The notes below the pieces were generated by a model. It did no database searches. It was not told where the DNA came from and worked only from the letters and a program-made list of their open reading frames with translations. Of a DNA stretch of 64,000 nt, positions 18,241-26,262 are shown piece by piece. The stretch is from Planctomycetota bacterium (GTDB taxonomy: Bacteria; Planctomycetota; UBA1135; UBA2386), in contig JACRLW010000004.1 of assembly GCA_016235155.1 (NCBI GenBank), forward strand, positions 19,361 to 83,360, read 5' to 3'. Positions within the stretch are counted from its first letter, which is position 1. Every line of letters begins with the position of its first letter. The position numbers and the translations under genes were made by a program.

Positions 18241-19218
18241 ATGAGCGCGGCTCCCGCCTGGTTGTCGACCCTCGTCGTCCTTTTGGCGGCGGGCATGGCG
18301 ACACAGCCGGCGACCGGGGACGGCTCGGCGAGTCCGGGCGCCTGTCGGCGCGGAGTCGCCGCGGCGGACTGCGCCGACTGCCACGCCCCGATCGCGGAGG
18401 AGTGGGCCCACAGCGCCCACGCCCGGGCGTTCACCGAGCCGCGATGGCTTGCTGCGCTCGCGACGCTGGATCGACCCGAGCGCTGTCACGGCTGCCACGC
18501 GCCGGAGCCGGTGCAGGGCCGGCTCGGGCGCCCGCCCGCGGCGCGGCAGGAACGCCGCGACGCCGGCGTCGACTGCGCGGCCTGCCACGTGAACCGGTCG
18601 GGGATCGCCGGGCCGTTCGGGAGCGCGGCCGAGGGTCACCAGCCCGACGCGGACCCGCTGTTCACCAGCGCCAACGCGGTGAACCTCTGCGCTTCCTGCC
18701 ACGACACGCGCATCGGGCCGGTCCTGCCGCTCGTGCGCGACTGGCGGGCGTCGAGTTTCGCGACGAAGGGCCACGGCTGCATCCGCTGCCACATGCCGCG
18801 CGAGGAGCGCGCGATCGCGTTCGAGCCGTCGACCGGCGCTGCGACCGGTCCGGTGCGCGAGGGCCGCAGCCACGAGTTGCTCGGCCCGGGCGATCCGGAC
18901 TTCGCCGCGTCGGCGTTCTGGATCGACGTCGCGCGGCGCGGGACGCGGCTCGAACTGAGGATCCGCAACGAGGCGGGACATCGCGTCCCGGGGCTCGTCG
19001 GCCGCGTGTTCGAGGTCGAACTGACCCAGCAGGACGAGCGCGGCCGCGACGCCGGCAGGGACCTGATCGTGTTGAGCGCCGACAACCCGCTGTTCGTCGA
19101 CGAGACGCGCCGCTTCCGCGCCGTCGCCGCTCCCGGCGGGCGCGGCGCACGGGTCGTCGTGACCCACGCGTTCGCCGGACAGCGCACGATCGTGGCCCGC
19201 CACGAGTTCTCCTGGTGA
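18241..19218 (+). CDS. Exported five-haem cytochrome c (c554-like)
   Basis: 325 aa with a signal peptide (residues 1-26). It has five CxxCH haem-binding sites: CADCH (44-48), CHGCH (82-86), CAACH (112-116), CASCH (150-154) and CIRCH (180-184). Additional His residues (for example SAHARAF) may serve as distal ligands, as in cytochrome c554 and related multihaem electron carriers. Residues 215-325 form a haem-free beta-rich domain (LELRIRNEAGHRVPG). It is periplasmic and probably moves electrons to or from an unidentified partner; no oxidoreductase gene is adjacent. The ATG at 18241 gives the signal peptide. Confidence 0.87.
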   Translation: MSAAPAWLSTLVVLLAAGMATQPATGDGSASPGACRRGVAAADCADCHAPIAEEWAHSAHARAFTEPRWLAALATLDRPERCHGCHAPEPVQGRLGRPPAARQERRDAGVDCAACHVNRSGIAGPFGSAAEGHQPDADPLFTSANAVNLCASCHDTRIGPVLPLVRDWRASSFATKGHGCIRCHMPREERAIAFEPSTGAATGPVREGRSHELLGPGDPDFAASAFWIDVARRGTRLELRIRNEAGHRVPGLVGRVFEVELTQQDERGRDAGRDLIVLSADNPLFVDETRRFRAVAAPGGRGARVVVTHAFAGQRTIVARHEFSW

Positions 19219-19255
19219 TGCGCACGGGATCGAGCCGACGTAGAACCACGCCACC

Positions 19256-20245
19256 ATGGGCCAGCCCGTCGTCACCGACCTCGAGTCCCTCGCCGCGGCC
19301 CGTGCCGTCCTCACGGAGATCGGCCTGGTCGAGAACCAGGCGATCCGGCTGAGGCCGAGTTCGGGGCACAACTCGTCGCTGCTCCTGCCCTGCGTCGGGC
19401 CGACCGGCGTCGAGTTCGTGCTGAAGTACTTCGTCCCCCCCGCCGACGGCCGCTTCTACCCCGCGGGCGTGAAGCTCGAGGACTATGCGCGGCGCGAGTC
19501 CGCCTTCTACCGCTACCTCGACGGCATCGACCCCGAGCGCCGCGAGATCCCGGCCCCGCGCACGATCCTCATCGACCCGAGCGATCCGCCGCACTGGCTC
19601 CTCCTCGAGTGGATCCGCAGCGCGCCGGGACCCGCGGAGGAATCGCTCGGCCTGGACCAGATCTTCACGGCGCTCGCGGCGTTGAAGTCGATCCAGACCG
19701 AACATCTCGTCGGACGGCGCGACTTCCCGCTCAGCCATTGGGACGTCGTGTCGTACATCGACCGCGTGCGGTTGATGTACGACGCCGTGCTGCAGGTCAT
19801 CGGCCAGCGTCGTTGGCGCCGCGCGCTCGACTTCTTCGACGAAGCGATCCGGTGGACGGAGTCGCGCCCCGCGGTCTTCGTGCACGGCGACTTCACCGAA
19901 CAGAACCTGCTCGTCGACGCGAACGGCGAGCCCTTCCTCGTCGACTTCGAGCGCGTCGGCGTCGGCAACGAGGACCACGACTTCGCCTGGCTCTGGATCC
20001 ACTCGACGCGCGGCCAGGACTGGAAGCGCGCGCTCCTCGCGCGCTGGTTCGCGACGCGCTGGGGATCGGACCGCATCAAGTCCGAGTGGGGCATCCGCGC
20101 GGCGTTGGTCTATCTCGCGCTGCGCCGTCTCCGCTTCGGTTCGCTGTCGCAGGGCGTCGACGACGTGAACGCGGCGCGGAACCTCGCGCTGCTCGATGCC
20201 GCGCTCGGCGGAGGGCCGGATCTCTTCCCCCTCCCTGACGCCTGA
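19256..20245 (+). CDS. APH-family phosphotransferase
   Basis: 329 aa. Catalytic motif HGDFTEQN (from H210) and metal-binding FLVDFERVGVGNEDHD are intact, and the N-lobe has GHNSSLLLPC and FVLKYF with the ATP-binding Lys. The motifs are unlike those of the operon copies at 11771 and 12731, so it is a separate branch. It starts 37 bp after the cytochrome gene and may be co-transcribed. The gene phosphorylates an unknown small molecule; homologous folds include homoserine, choline and aminoglycoside kinases. It is followed by a 324 bp non-coding stretch. Confidence 0.82.
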   Translation: MGQPVVTDLESLAAARAVLTEIGLVENQAIRLRPSSGHNSSLLLPCVGPTGVEFVLKYFVPPADGRFYPAGVKLEDYARRESAFYRYLDGIDPERREIPAPRTILIDPSDPPHWLLLEWIRSAPGPAEESLGLDQIFTALAALKSIQTEHLVGRRDFPLSHWDVVSYIDRVRLMYDAVLQVIGQRRWRRALDFFDEAIRWTESRPAVFVHGDFTEQNLLVDANGEPFLVDFERVGVGNEDHDFAWLWIHSTRGQDWKRALLARWFATRWGSDRIKSEWGIRAALVYLALRRLRFGSLSQGVDDVNAARNLALLDAALGGGPDLFPLPDA

Positions 20246-20569
20246 GGGGACGAAAGAAGGGTCGGCCACGGCGATTTCTGCCGGAGCCCGATCTCATCCC
20301 ACATCTCCGTTCCGACGACGCTCACCCGTTGCAAGCTCGCACAAGGCGCGCAGCGTGGTGCAGCGCAGTCGGATCCATTCAGCACGCGTCGAGGGCTCAT
20401 TGCAGTCCACTGCCTCGAACTGATGGCACCGCGGTGCCGCTGGGGATTGGCAGATCATTCTGGGGCTGTTTGAAGGACTTCGCCGCAAGACCTGATGGGA
20501 TCGAGGTTTCCGTGCAGTGTCCGTGCGCGTGAACTTTGCGGCACGGACATTGCCCGGAGGTTCCCCAAC
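20246..20569 (+). other. Intergenic region before the sigma factor gene
   Basis: 324 bp with no convincing gene on either strand and visibly lower GC than the surroundings in its second half. It contains a 14 bp perfect palindrome at 20425-20438 (GGCACC-GC-GGTGCC), a hairpin at 20514-20553 listed separately, and a good SD (ggagg, 20556-20560). A promoter for the sigma factor must lie here, but no confident -35/-10 pair was found. Confidence 0.6.
20514..20553 (+). promoter_or_regulatory. 13-bp stem hairpin directly upstream of the sigma factor SD
   Basis: Arms 20514-20526 and 20541-20553 pair over 13 positions (core TGTCCGTGC and GCACGGACA, with one G-U), leaving a 14-nt loop. The 3' arm ends three bases before the GGAGG ribosome-binding site of the sigma gene. 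It could act as an operator or as a 5'-leader structure that controls translation. Confidence 0.6.
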
Positions 20570-21238
20570 ATGGCACTGGCGACTCACGGCGATCCAATCC
20601 TGATGCGGCCTGCAGAGGCCGCAGAGACGGTCAGCGACGATCAACTCGTCGAGTTGGTGAGGCAGGGCGACGCGCAGAACGGGATCAGCGGACTCCAGGC
20701 GAGGTACGGGCGGCGGATCCTGCACTTCGTCCGCGGACTGGTCCGCGACCCCCATCTCGCGGCGGACGTCACCCAGGAGGTCTTCGAGAAGGTCTATCTG
20801 AAGAACCACCTCTACGAGTCGGGCACCAACTTCCGCGCGTGGCTCTTCGAGGTCGCGCGCAACCAGGCGCTCACCGCGCTGCGCGCGGCGCGGCGCCGCC
20901 CGCGTCCGATCAGCAGCATGACCCTCGCCGACGAGGACGATCCGCTCGCCTCGATCCCCGAGGATCACGAGAACCGGCAGGTCGAGGAAGACGAACTGAT
21001 GGACGCCTTCCGCCGCGCCGTCGAAGAACTGCCCGATCACTACAAGACGGTCTTCAACCTCTGCGTCCGCGACGGCACCTCCTACCAGGAGGCTGCGCAG
21101 ACCCTGGCGCTGCCGCCGGGCACGGTCGGCATCCGGATCATGCGCGCGCGCAAGCGTCTCTTCGCGACGCTCGGCCGGCACCTCGGTCGCCTGCGCCGTC
21201 CGCCGGCCTGCTTCGAGGGCGGACATCTCGATCGCTGA
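20570..21238 (+). CDS. ECF-like RNA polymerase sigma-70 family sigma factor
   Basis: 222 aa. Region 2 is present (LQARYGRRILHFVRGLVRD, ADVTQEVFEKVYL, TNFRAWLFEVARNQAL), as is region 4 (VEELPDHYKTVFNLCVRDGTSYQEAA, PGTVGIRIMRARKRL). There is no region 1.1 or 3, as in group 4 sigma factors. The region between carries an acidic linker (DEDDPLASIPEDHENRQ). The ATG at 20570 is chosen for its strong GGAGG SD ten bases upstream. No anti-sigma gene is adjacent; PNPase follows after 66 bp. The upstream hairpin suggests tight control of its expression. Confidence 0.92.
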   Translation: MALATHGDPILMRPAEAAETVSDDQLVELVRQGDAQNGISGLQARYGRRILHFVRGLVRDPHLAADVTQEVFEKVYLKNHLYESGTNFRAWLFEVARNQALTALRAARRRPRPISSMTLADEDDPLASIPEDHENRQVEEDELMDAFRRAVEELPDHYKTVFNLCVRDGTSYQEAAQTLALPPGTVGIRIMRARKRLFATLGRHLGRLRRPPACFEGGHLDR

Positions 21239-21304
21239 GTCGGATCGCAGCCGCTCGCCGGATCCGCACTGGTTCGCGAGCGCGGCCCGCGCCAGGATCA
21301 GCGC

Positions 21305-23950
21305 GTGGCCACGACCAGCCTGACCATCGCCGGCACGAAGCTCGAACTCGAGACCGGCAAGATCGCACGCCTCGCCAACGGCGCCGTCCTCGTCCGCGCC
21401 GGCGACAACGTGCTGCTCGCGACCGTGGTGATCGGCGCGCCGCGCGAGGGCGTCGACTTCTTCCCGTTGACCGTCGAGTACCGCGAGAAGCTCGCCGCGG
21501 CCGGACGCATCCCGGGCGCCTTCGGACGGCGTGAGGGACGCATCACCGATCACGAAGTCCTGGTCAGCCGGCTCGTCGACCGTTCGATCCGCTCGCTCTT
21601 TCCGGACGGCTACTCCAACGAGGTCCAGGTCCAGGTCCTCGTGTTCTCCGCCGATCCCGACGCCGACCTCGCGACGCTCGCGATCGTCGGTGCGTGCGCG
21701 GCGCTCCAACTCAGCGAGGCGCCCGCGGCCGGGCCCGCGGCGGGCTTGCGGCTGATCAAGACCGCGCAGGGCTTCACCCCGTTCCCGCCGCGCTCGCGGC
21801 GCGGCGACGCCGAGCTCGACTTCGTCGTCAGCGCGGGACCGAACGGCCTCGTGATGGTCGAAGGCGAGGCACGCGAGGTCGGCGAGGACGTCTGCCTGCA
21901 GGCGCTCGAGCAGGCGGCGGAGTGGCTCGCGCGCCTGCGCAAGGCGATCGGCGAACTGGCGGCGGAAGCGGGTCGACCGAAGTCCGCGGCCCCCGCGACG
22001 GTCGCGCTGCCCGCGGTGCCGCCGCCGATCGCCGAACTGCTGCGCGCCGCGCTGCGCGAGACCAGGAAGACGGCGCGGGCATCCGCGGTCGACGCCGCGC
22101 GGACCGCGATGCTCGCCGCGTCGGAGCCCGCGACGCATGGCGCCCTGAGCAAGGCCTTCGAGGAGTTGCGCTGGCAACTCGTCCGCGAGGCGATCCTCGC
22201 CGAGGGCCGGCGACTCGACGGCCGCGACGTCGAAACGGTGCGAGAGATCCGCGGCGAGGTCGGACTCCTGCCGCGCGCGCACGGCTCGGCCTTGTTCACG
22301 CGCGGCGAGACGCAGGCGCTCGTCACCTGCACGCTCGGCACCGCCGAGGAATCGCTGCGCAGCGAGGGTCTGTCGGGCTCGGAGTACGACCACTTCCTGC
22401 TCCACTACAACTTCCCTCCCTACAGCGTCGGCGAGATCCGCCCGCTGCGCGGTCCCGGCCGCCGGGAGATCGGCCACGGCTTCCTCGCCCGACGCGGACT
22501 CGCACCGGTGCTGCCGTCCTTCGACGAGTTCCCCTACACGATCCGCATCGAGTCCGAGATCACCGAGAGCAACGGCTCGTCGTCGATGGCGACGGTCTGC
22601 GGCGGCTGCCTCGCCTTGATGCAGGCCGGGGTTCCGATCACGCGGCCGGTCGCCGGCATCGCGATGGGACTCGTCACCGACGGCACGCGCACTTCGGTCC
22701 TGACCGACATCCTCGGCGACGAGGACCACCTCGGCGACATGGACTTCAAGGTCGTCGGCACCGCGCGCGGCGTGACGGCGCTCCAACTCGACAACAAGGT
22801 CGGCGGACTCGACGCGGGGCAGCTCGGCAAGGCGCTCGATCAGGCGAAGCGCGGTCGCCTCCACGTGCTGGCGGAGATGGCGAAGGTCCTCGCCGCGCCG
22901 GCTCCCACGCTCGCGCCGCGCGCGCCGCGCGTGATGCGGACCGCGATCCTGCCCGACACGATCGCCGTGCTGATCGGCCCGCGCGGTCAGACGATCAAGG
23001 GCATCGCGAGCGCGACCAAGGCACAGGTCAACGTCGACGACGACGGCATCGTCCGCATCTACGCCGCCGAGGAAGCCGTCGCGCGCAAGGCCTTGCGCAT
23101 GGTCGGCAAGGTCGCCGGCGTCGTGCGCCGCGGCGGCTACTACACCGGGACGATCACGCGCGTGGAGTCGTTCGGCGTGTTCGTGCGCATCAACGAGGTC
23201 GTCGAAGGGCTCGTCGGACGCGACGAGCTGTTCGCGAACCGCCGCGAACCGGACCGCGAGTTCAACCAGGGCGACGAGGTCGTGGTGCGCGTGGTCGGCG
23301 TCGATTCGCGCGGCAGGCTCGACCTCTCGCTGCGCGCCGCGATCGACGTCGACCGCGAGCAGACCGTAGTCGTGCGCATCGCCGGTCGATCGCCGCACGA
23401 TGCAGAGCTGGCCGGACGCGAGCTGCATGCGCTCGAGTTCGTCGATCTTCACGAAGGGGATGCGGCCGTCCTGCAACTCGAAGAACCACGGCGCGCCGCG
23501 CCCCACGCCCTTCACCTCGGTCGCGAGGATCTGTTCGCAGGCGGCGCGCTCGGCCTCCGCCTGGCGTTGCGCGGCGATCGCGGCTTCGCGCTTCGCATCC
23601 TCGACGCGTTCGGACTCGCGGAGCTGCACGAGCTCCTGCTCGCGCGCGGCGCGCTCGGCCTCGATGCCCTCGCGACCGACGGCGGTCTTGTGCACGCGCT
23701 CTTCGTGCGCGAGGCGGCGTGCGTCCTTGTCCGACAGGATCTTCGCCTGCTTGAGCTGGTCGCGGAGGTTGCCCATCGGCGCGGCATGGTATCGACCGCC
23801 GCCGTGTTCCGCCGTCAGTCGACGAAGCGCACCGCGATGCCGAAGCGGCCCGCGCCCAACGACTCGATGCGGACGATCTCCGCCGTCTTCGGCGCCGGCT
23901 CGCCGTCGACCCGCACGACGACGCGCGGCTTGCCCTCGGCGACGAAGTAG
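21305..23950 (+). CDS. pnp: Polynucleotide phosphorylase, 3' end uncertain
   Basis: 3'-5' exoribonuclease of the RNA degradosome. GTG start at 21305 with AGGA about nine bases upstream. The two RNase PH domains are clear (GRIPGAFGRREGR; TRGETQALVTCTLGT, ESNGSSSMATVCGG), followed by a KH domain with the IGPRGQTIK loop and an S1 domain (GVFVRINEVVEGLVG to GRLDLSLRAA). Conserved sequence ends near 23345, about residue 680, the normal family length. The frame is nevertheless open to 23950, and the last ~200 codons are exactly antisense to a DUF2058-like gene and then a PilZ gene. A TAG in the next frame at 23367-23369 is where the family would end. I take the tail as spurious, from a one-base discrepancy at the junction. 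LDNK replaces the usual DIK near the active site. Confidence 0.85.
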   Translation: MATTSLTIAGTKLELETGKIARLANGAVLVRAGDNVLLATVVIGAPREGVDFFPLTVEYREKLAAAGRIPGAFGRREGRITDHEVLVSRLVDRSIRSLFPDGYSNEVQVQVLVFSADPDADLATLAIVGACAALQLSEAPAAGPAAGLRLIKTAQGFTPFPPRSRRGDAELDFVVSAGPNGLVMVEGEAREVGEDVCLQALEQAAEWLARLRKAIGELAAEAGRPKSAAPATVALPAVPPPIAELLRAALRETRKTARASAVDAARTAMLAASEPATHGALSKAFEELRWQLVREAILAEGRRLDGRDVETVREIRGEVGLLPRAHGSALFTRGETQALVTCTLGTAEESLRSEGLSGSEYDHFLLHYNFPPYSVGEIRPLRGPGRREIGHGFLARRGLAPVLPSFDEFPYTIRIESEITESNGSSSMATVCGGCLALMQAGVPITRPVAGIAMGLVTDGTRTSVLTDILGDEDHLGDMDFKVVGTARGVTALQLDNKVGGLDAGQLGKALDQAKRGRLHVLAEMAKVLAAPAPTLAPRAPRVMRTAILPDTIAVLIGPRGQTIKGIASATKAQVNVDDDGIVRIYAAEEAVARKALRMVGKVAGVVRRGGYYTGTITRVESFGVFVRINEVVEGLVGRDELFANRREPDREFNQGDEVVVRVVGVDSRGRLDLSLRAAIDVDREQTVVVRIAGRSPHDAELAGRELHALEFVDLHEGDAAVLQLEEPRRAAPHALHLGREDLFAGGALGLRLALRGDRGFALRILDAFGLAELHELLLARGALGLDALATDGGLVHALFVREAACVLVRQDLRLLELVAEVAHRRGMVSTAAVFRRQSTKRTAMPKRPAPNDSMRTISAVFGAGSPSTRTTTRGLPSATK
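23330..23776 (-). CDS. DUF2058 (YaiL)-like protein, 3' end undefined
   Basis: Starts at ATG 23776. About 148 residues match the plan of the DUF2058/YaiL family: an N-terminal LRDQLKQAKILSDKDARR helix, a long charged coiled coil (about 25-85), then WFFELQDGRIPFVKIDELE and LCIVRRSTGDAHDYGLLAVD. The Gammaproteobacterial relatives are ~180-aa cytoplasmic nucleoid- or PNPase-neighbour proteins of unknown role. Conserved sequence ends near 23335, but the frame does not stop until 20294, far inside antisense pnp. Both tail-to-tail genes therefore lack a stop at the same junction. The coordinates given cover only the part that looks like real protein. Confidence 0.6.
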
Positions 23951-24093
23951 ACGCCGCTCTCCGACACGTTGCGCGCCGAGCCGCTCAGCTCGAGCCCCGC
24001 GAAGTCGACCAACACCTTCCCGTCGAACGCGTTGCGTTCCGCCCTGCGGCGCTCTGCAAGCCCTGGTTGTCCCTCGTGCCGGTCGTCGTCCAT
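23815..24093 (-). CDS. PilZ domain protein
   Basis: 92-aa single-domain protein. It has the two c-di-GMP-binding elements: RxxxR as RRAER near residue 17, and (D/N)xSxxG as NVSESG near residue 41. The beta-barrel strands (GKVLVDFAGLELSGSARN; RIESLGAGRFGIAVRF) follow. It probably binds cyclic di-GMP and relays it to motility, exopolysaccharide or another output by protein contact. The ATG at 24093 is used; upstream codons in frame are Arg-rich antisense sequence. It is divergent from the methyltransferase gene (47 bp gap) and faces the end of the pnp region. Confidence 0.83.
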   Translation of the reverse strand: MDDDRHEGQPGLAERRRAERNAFDGKVLVDFAGLELSGSARNVSESGVYFVAEGKPRVVVRVDGEPAPKTAEIVRIESLGAGRFGIAVRFVD

Positions 24094-24140
24094 GATCGCG
24101 ATGCGCTGGACGAGGACTTCGGCCAGCCGCGACGCCGACC

Positions 24141-24794
24141 TTGACCGCGCCCCCTCCCGATCAGCGCCCGGAGCACGCCTTTCGCCGCCCCCCGGGCTGG
24201 GCCCTCGACTACCGCGACCGGCGCTTTTGCGCAGGCAGCGGAGCGCGCACCGACCGCCGCGAACGCAAGGCACTCCTCGCCCTGCTGCACCGCGCGGGGG
24301 CCGGCGACGGCCCCTGGCTCGACGTCCCCTGCGGCGCCGGTCGCATGAGCGATCTCCTCCCCGGCCCGGTCGTCGCCGTCGACTTCGCCGAGGAGATGCT
24401 GCGCGCGATCCCGTCGCCGCGCGGCCCCTGCATCCGCGCGACGGCCTTCGAACTGCCGTTCTGCGACGCGGGCTTCCAAGGCGTGCTCTGCCATCGCCTC
24501 CTGCACCACGTGCCGCGCGCAGCCGATCGCGTGCGCATCCTCACCGAGCTGCGCCGCGTGAGCGCGGGCCCGGTGATCGTCTCCTTCTTCCACTCGGTCT
24601 CCTTGCAGCACGCGCGCCGGGCACTCGCGCGGAAGTTGCGCGGCAAGCGCCGCTCCTCGCGCGGCGGGGTCACGCTGAACGCGTTCCTGCGCGACCTCCG
24701 TGAAGCCGGGCTCGAGTTCGTCGCGGCGCGGCCGTTGTTGCCGTTCGTCAGCGAGCAGTGGTTGGTGTTGGCGAAGAAGTCGGCGGTCGATTGA
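24141..24794 (+). CDS. Class I SAM-dependent methyltransferase
   Basis: 217 aa from a TTG at 24141. SAM-binding motif I is WLDVPCGAGRMSDLL, followed by VVAVDFAEEML (motif II), AFELPFCDAGF and LLHHVPRA. The strand-5 segment VIVSFFHSVSLQHARRAL closely parallels VVVSFFHPCSVHGLRRRL in the methyltransferase half of the 15463-16866 fusion, so the two are paralogues. By analogy it may act on a lipid-linked sugar or small molecule. An ATG start would remove part of the N-terminus; TTG is the first start after the divergent promoter space. Confidence 0.82.
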   Translation: MTAPPPDQRPEHAFRRPPGWALDYRDRRFCAGSGARTDRRERKALLALLHRAGAGDGPWLDVPCGAGRMSDLLPGPVVAVDFAEEMLRAIPSPRGPCIRATAFELPFCDAGFQGVLCHRLLHHVPRAADRVRILTELRRVSAGPVIVSFFHSVSLQHARRALARKLRGKRRSSRGGVTLNAFLRDLREAGLEFVAARPLLPFVSEQWLVLAKKSAVD

Positions 24795-24801
24795 ACGCGA
24801 T

Positions 24802-26262
24802 TCAGTCGCCGCAGCGCTCGCGCAGGAACGCCTCGATCACCTTGGCATGCGCGCCGATCGCGATCGAGGACGGCACGCCCTCGACGTCGAGCAGGCGCGC
24901 GCGGCCGGTCGCGGCGAGGACGCCGGCGAGAGTGCTCAACGAACCGCGCGAGGCCTGGTCGGCCGAGATGCAGAAGGCGACGTGCAGTGCCGGCTGCGCT
25001 TCGAGCTCGGGGCGCGAGATCGAAGCGCCGTCGAGCAGGACCGCAGCGTCGATCGAACCGGCGTCCTCGATCGCGGCGCGCGAGACGGCGTAGGCGCCCT
25101 CGCGCTCGCCAATCGCGAAGACCAGGTCCTTCTCGATCGGCAGGATGCGGCGCAGGACGGCGAGCGCGTCGCGGACGAGGCCGGGCGCGCTGCGGAACCG
25201 TCCCGGCGATTCGAGCACCGCGACGTGGAAACGACCCGCCGGGTCGAACTGCGCGCGCGCGAGCTGATCGACGGTCCACGCGGGATGCAGCGTCTGCGGT
25301 GAGTCCGGACGCAGCGCGTCGCCGCCCCAACTCGGCGCACCGGGGACGACCAGCACGAGCGGCTTCCGCTTCATCGCCGCGAGTCCCTCGTCGCCGCAGT
25401 CGATCGACACGAGCGCGTGGTCGGCGAGCGGACCCTGCCGCCCCGCGAACTCGCCGATCGGGACGGCGATCGTCACGCGGCCGCGTAGGAGCGCGAGCGC
25501 GGCGCGGTCCTCGCGCATGGCCGCGAGCACCTCCTCCGCACGCTCGAGATCCCGCAGCGGTTCGGCGCCCGGCAGGCGCGGTTCACCGGCGTAGGCGCGT
25601 TCGACGTCGAGCACGACCGCGCGCAGCACGGCGAGGTCGAGGCTGTCGCGACGGCCCTCCGGCAAGGCCGCGATCACCTGCTCGCTGTGCGCCACACGCG
25701 GCGCAGCACCGTCGATCAGCATCGGCAGCGCATCGGCGCGCGCGGGGAACTCCGGCGCGAGATCGACGCGCCGCGTCCCGAGCGGCGAGCGCGCGAGGTC
25801 CTTGCCGCGCGCGAAGACGTCGACGCGGAACTCGCCGGGCTTCGCGTCGCCAAACGGCAAGGCACAGGTCGCGCGGAAGCGCATCAGATCGTCGGCCGAC
25901 GTCGCCTCCTCGATCGACGCCTGCGCGACCAGGCCGCCGCGCGCGTCGCGCAACTCGACGTCGAAGGCGAGGCCCTCGACCACGATCGTCGGCAGGCGCG
26001 GCGCGTGCAGCGTGACGTGCACCGCGTCGAAGCGCTCGCCATCGCAGACCTCGGGCAGGGCCATCACGACCAGCGCCTCGCGCAGGCGGTCGATCGTCGT
26101 CGCGGCCGGTGCTCTCCCAGCGGCGAGCCAGGCATCGAGCAGTTCCGCGCGCAGCTCCATCGCGTGCGCAAACGCGTGACGCTCGGTGCGCATCGCCTGC
26201 GCGGGCGCGCGACCACCGACGATCAGCGCGACCCCGGCCGCGAGCGCCGCGAGCGCCCTCAC
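24802..26262 (-). CDS. Exported alpha/beta-hydrolase-like protein without nucleophile Ser
   Basis: 486 aa from a GTG at 26262 that overlaps the upstream stop (GTGA). It has a short signal peptide (VRALAALAAGVALIVGG ... APAQA). Residues ~1-190 are a beta-rich N-domain. The rest resembles a secreted esterase: LVLVVPGAPSWGGDAL (oxyanion strand), then LVFAIGEREGAYAVS, where the elbow GxSxG reads GEREG (385-389). A late His lies in GAHAKVIEAFL (about 471). By eye the nucleophile Ser is gone, so it may be a binding protein or use other chemistry. It is translationally coupled to the next gene upstream, which also looks catalytically altered. Confidence 0.68.
   Translation of the reverse strand: MRALAALAAGVALIVGGRAPAQAMRTERHAFAHAMELRAELLDAWLAAGRAPAATTIDRLREALVVMALPEVCDGERFDAVHVTLHAPRLPTIVVEGLAFDVELRDARGGLVAQASIEEATSADDLMRFRATCALPFGDAKPGEFRVDVFARGKDLARSPLGTRRVDLAPEFPARADALPMLIDGAAPRVAHSEQVIAALPEGRRDSLDLAVLRAVVLDVERAYAGEPRLPGAEPLRDLERAEEVLAAMREDRAALALLRGRVTIAVPIGEFAGRQGPLADHALVSIDCGDEGLAAMKRKPLVLVVPGAPSWGGDALRPDSPQTLHPAWTVDQLARAQFDPAGRFHVAVLESPGRFRSAPGLVRDALAVLRRILPIEKDLVFAIGEREGAYAVSRAAIEDAGSIDAAVLLDGASISRPELEAQPALHVAFCISADQASRGSLSTLAGVLAATGRARLLDVEGVPSSIAIGAHAKVIEAFLRERCGD

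Noticed and set aside
19256..20245. Aminoglycoside resistance gene
   Set aside because: The fold and HGD motif only show a small-molecule kinase; nothing in the context points to antibiotic resistance.
20294..23330. Very long minus-strand frame continuing the DUF2058-like gene across pnp
   Set aside because: It is codon-aligned antisense to the conserved PNPase domains and has no recognisable protein features; GC-rich third positions explain the lack of stops.
23370..23950. C-terminal extension of PNPase past the S1 domain
   Set aside because: Antisense to the DUF2058-like and PilZ genes and unlike any PNPase tail; kept only as the literal open frame.
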